From Bacteroidota bacterium (lineage in GTDB: Bacteria > Bacteroidota > Bacteroidia > Bacteroidales > UBA10428): 64,000 nt of DNA. This document shows positions 61,507 to 64,000 of this stretch, one piece after another (position 1 is the first letter of the stretch; the number at the start of each line of letters is the position of its first letter). The position numbers were made by a program, and so were the translations under genes. A model generated the notes under the pieces. It saw only the letters and a list, made by a program, of their open reading frames with translations, did not search any database and had not been told where the DNA came from. The stretch spans positions 2,356,001 through 2,420,000 of the forward strand of contig CP065006.1 in assembly GCA_016699695.1 (NCBI GenBank). The letters run 5' to 3'.

Positions 61507-62224
61507 TGTAATTTAGTATTGTGTTTAGCCCCGAAGTCACCAGATTTGGGAGCACAAATATGGTTTTTTTTAGTTTAATCTCAAAGAAGTGAGCATCTCC
61601 TCCGGTAAGTATCACTGTTAAATTATCGTAAATCTTTTCAAAATTTTCGATGACACCTGTTATTTCGTATACCATTCCGTTTACCACTCCACTTACGATG
61701 GCATCTTGTGTATTTTTTCCAAAAAGTTCAGTGTGGCTCAATGGTTCAAGCAAGGGAAGTTTTTCGGTGTAGGCATTCAGAGCCTTAAAGCGCATACGTA
61801 AACCGGAAGAAATGGTGCCTCCCAAATATTCGTTGTGCTTATTCTTAAACTCAAAGGTAATGGCAGTTCCGGCATCAATGATTAATACGTTTTTATCTTT
61901 AAACTCATCGATGCAACCTGCCACAGCAGCCAGTCGGTCAAGCCCAATGCTGGCAGGTGTTTCGTATTTCGAAATAAAAGGCAGTGCACTTTGATGGTTG
62001 AATTGCATGAAATACGGTATATGCTTTTTTAATTCTTCGACAGTACCTTCAGGAATAAGACCACTGGCAGACAAAATACACTTATCGGTTTGGGGATATT
62101 TTTTTAATATGTTTCCTATTGTTTCGCTGGTGAGTTCTTGAATCTGCATGGATGAAACAATTTTATTGCCTAAGAAAAGGGCAATTTTTACTTGAGTATT
62201 TCCAATGTCAATGGTAAGGTTCAT
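61490..62224 (-). CDS. coaX: Type III pantothenate kinase
   Basis: First step of coenzyme A synthesis, phosphorylating pantothenate; the type III enzyme needs a monovalent cation. The 244-residue ASKHA-fold protein has the phosphate motif IDIGNTQVKIALF (5-17), IGLDRLAAVAG and the adenosine-side motif IDAGTAITFEF near 115-125. A GGTISSGLRMRF segment follows. Length is normal. It overlaps the next gene by 17 bp and follows mfd by 8 bp. Confidence 0.94.
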   Translation of the reverse strand: MNLTIDIGNTQVKIALFLGNKIVSSMQIQELTSETIGNILKKYPQTDKCILSASGLIPEGTVEELKKHIPYFMQFNHQSALPFISKYETPASIGLDRLAAVAGCIDEFKDKNVLIIDAGTAITFEFKNKHNEYLGGTISSGLRMRFKALNAYTEKLPLLEPLSHTELFGKNTQDAIVSGVVNGMVYEITGVIENFEKIYDNLTVILTGGDAHFFEIKLKKTIFVLPNLVTSGLNTILNYNASNR

Positions 62225-62232
62225 TTGATATC

Positions 62233-64000
62233 TTAGGTGGCTAAAAATAAGGTGTTTAAAATCCGAATGGCATGATCGATATCACGCACATTCTCAACGC
62301 TAAGGGTAAGTTTTTGTTGCCCTTCCTTCATTCTAAACAGGCTTGGGTTCTTTTGCACCTGTTGGAGTATGGCCGAAAATTCGGGTGAATTGAAATAAGC
62401 TGAATCCTGGCTTGAAATGAAATACAGAATCAGTTTTTTGTTTTTTAGTACTAATTTTTCGAATCCCAGCTCCATGGCAAGCCATCTGAGCCTTACAATT
62501 TTAAGCAGTTCTTCAGTGGCTTTTGGCAAGGCACCAAAGCGATCGGTAAGTTCAAGTTTGAATCGCTCAAGAGTTTCTTCGTCTTTGATGGCATCAATGT
62601 CGCGGTAAAGCCTTATTCGTTCTGCAATATTACCAATATAGCTTTCAGGTATCAATACCTCAAGGTCGGTATCAATTACACAATCGTTGGAGAATTTTGT
62701 TTTTTCGGTAGTTTCCGGCAATACTTCATCCTGAAAAAGATCTTTGTATTCGTTTTCCTTTAATTCCTGTAAGGCTTCGTCGAGAATACGGTTATAGGTT
62801 TCGAAACCAATGTCGGTTATGTATCCGCTTTGTTCTGCTCCCAGCAGGTTTCCGGCACCTCTTATATCGAGGTCCTGAAGCGAGATATGCAAACCACTTC
62901 CCAGGTCGGTAAATTCTTCGATGGCTTTCAGCCTTCGTCGTGCTTCGGGGGTTAAGGTAGCAACCGGTGGTGCCAAAAGGTAGCAGAAAGCTTTTCGGTT
63001 CGAACGGCCCACTCTGCCGCGAAGCTGGTGCAGATCACTTAGTCCAAAATTCTGGGCGTTGTTGATAAAAATTGTATTGGCGTTTGGAATATCAAGCCCC
63101 GATTCAATAATGGCTGTGGCTATCAGCACATCGAAATCGCCATTGATAAAGTCGACCATTACCTGTTCAAGTTGAGGACCTTCCATTTGGCCATGCCCAA
63201 CAACAGTTTTAACCTGTGGACAGAGCTTTCTGATGTAAGTTTCTAATTCATAAATATTTTGAATGCGGTTATTGATGATAAATACCTGTCCACCCCTGGA
63301 AACTTCGTAATTAATTCCTTCGATGAGAATTTCATCATGAAAAGTATGTACTTCGGTAATTACCGGATGCCTGTTTGGAGGCGGGGTATTGATCACCGAG
63401 AGGTCGCGGGCACCCATTAGCGAGAACTGCAAGGTACGGGGAATGGGAGTTGCTGTCAGGGCAAGGGTGTCGACATCAACTTTTATGGCTTTGAGTTTTT
63501 CTTTGGCCGATACACCAAACTTTTGTTCCTCGTCGATGATGAGCAGGCCAAGGTCTTTGAATTTGATGTCTTTACCCAGTAAACGGTGGGTACCTATTAA
63601 AATATTGACTTTCCCTTCGGCAGTGTGCTCAAGCACTATTTTCTGGTCGGAAGGTTTTCTCAAACGGCATATGTAATCGACGGTACACGGAAAATCTTTA
63701 AGCCTTTCGCGAAAAGTATTGTAATGTTGAAGAGCCAGTATGGTAGTTGGTACCAGAATGGCGACCTGCTTGTTGTCGGTTACCGCTTTGAAGGCTGCCC
63801 GGATGGCAATTTCTGTTTTACCAAAACCTACATCGCCACAAACCAGCCTGTCCATGGGCATAAGCCTTTCCATGTCAGCTTTAACTGCACGGGTAGCTTT
63901 CTCCTGATCGGGAGTATCTTCGTAAATGAAAGAGGCTTCCAGTTCTTCCTGCAGAAAAGTATCCTTCGAAAAGCGGTAGCCCTGCTTTGCTTTGCGCTGG
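62233..64000 (-). CDS. mfd: Transcription-repair coupling factor Mfd (C-terminal part, cut by window edge)
   Basis: ATP-dependent translocase that removes stalled RNA polymerase and recruits UvrA. The window holds the last 589 or so codons; the gene continues past 64000. Visible parts are the Walker A box GDVGFGKTEIA, IDEEQKFGV (motif II), TATPIPRTLQFS (III), GRVGRSNRKAFCYL (VI) and the C-terminal TRCF domain (about the last 110 residues). The codons before the internal ATG at 63873 continue in frame to the window end (YRFSKDTFLQEELEA), so that ATG is not the start. The RNA-polymerase-interaction and UvrB-like domains lie outside. Confidence 0.95.
   Translation of the reverse strand, partial: QRKAKQGYRFSKDTFLQEELEASFIYEDTPDQEKATRAVKADMERLMPMDRLVCGDVGFGKTEIAIRAAFKAVTDNKQVAILVPTTILALQHYNTFRERLKDFPCTVDYICRLRKPSDQKIVLEHTAEGKVNILIGTHRLLGKDIKFKDLGLLIIDEEQKFGVSAKEKLKAIKVDVDTLALTATPIPRTLQFSLMGARDLSVINTPPPNRHPVITEVHTFHDEILIEGINYEVSRGGQVFIINNRIQNIYELETYIRKLCPQVKTVVGHGQMEGPQLEQVMVDFINGDFDVLIATAIIESGLDIPNANTIFINNAQNFGLSDLHQLRGRVGRSNRKAFCYLLAPPVATLTPEARRRLKAIEEFTDLGSGLHISLQDLDIRGAGNLLGAEQSGYITDIGFETYNRILDEALQELKENEYKDLFQDEVLPETTEKTKFSNDCVIDTDLEVLIPESYIGNIAERIRLYRDIDAIKDEETLERFKLELTDRFGALPKATEELLKIVRLRWLAMELGFEKLVLKNKKLILYFISSQDSAYFNSPEFSAILQQVQKNPSLFRMKEGQQKLTLSVENVRDIDHAIRILNTLFLAT

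Noticed and set aside
1..64000. CRISPR array, restriction-modification, toxin-antitoxin, retron or phage-defence genes
   Set aside because: No regularly spaced repeats, Cas proteins, methylase/endonuclease pairs, reverse transcriptase or toxin-like small gene pairs were seen on reading the window; the only tandem repeat is the MraZ box array.

Overview
The window is a chromosomal segment of a Bacteroidota bacterium, probably class Bacteroidia. The evidence is ExbB/ExbD, SusC-like TonB-dependent receptors with carboxypeptidase-regulatory-like N-termini, a type IX secretion sorting domain, a LytS/LytR-type regulatory pair, a GlsB/GlsA-like glycine-lipid pair, promoters of the TAnnTTTG / TAnnTTCG type, few Shine-Dalgarno sequences, and the Bacteroidota gene order of the division and cell wall (dcw) cluster.

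Left arm (0-31 kb). An exbB-exbD operon is read leftward with a tRNA-Ser upstream. Housekeeping genes follow: asparaginase, TatD, DprA, a methyltransferase, TadA and an M48 protease with three small membrane proteins. Next come two glycosyltransferases, a DMT transporter and an IS3-family element (about 14.25-15.48 kb). Two TonB-dependent receptors then flank a LytTR response regulator and its kinase. The stretch ends with aspS, a histone-H1-like basic protein, lipoproteins, a SPOR protein, a long PurF-like protein and the glsA/glsB-like acyltransferases.

Centre (31.3-47.2 kb). A complete dcw cluster is read rightward: mraZ, rsmH, ftsL, ftsI with a PASTA domain, murE, mraY, murD, ftsW, murG, murC, ftsQ, ftsA, ftsZ and yqeY. 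Several genes overlap. Four 10-bp direct repeats just before mraZ look like MraZ operator boxes.

Accessory island (about 47.2-52.8 kb). This part is clearly AT-richer than its neighbours. It holds a T9SS-sorted CARDB protein, an unknown secreted protein and two structurally complete insertion sequences. The first is an IS701-family element with 17-bp inverted repeats and a CTAA duplication. The second is an IS256-type element of the zinc-binding variant, with 25-bp imperfect repeats and an 8-bp duplication. The second element's transposase has its N-terminal zinc knuckle split by a -1 shift at an A8 run. The right edge of the island abuts a TonB-dependent receptor that has lost its C-terminal half.

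Right arm (54-64 kb). All genes are read leftward: a chain mfd (cut by the window edge), coaX, an outer-membrane protein, a TPR protein, lptC, a 67-aa membrane protein and a CNNM/CBS protein, then ppiD after a gap. That gap carries one of two 97-bp copies of a GC-rich palindromic repeat; the other lies at 13.2 kb.

Most of the window is ordinary core chromosome. I did not find a clearly new multi-gene system. The strongest leads are the split zinc-knuckle transposase with its flanking hairpins, the MraZ box array, the dispersed 97-bp repeat and the island that truncates a receptor gene.
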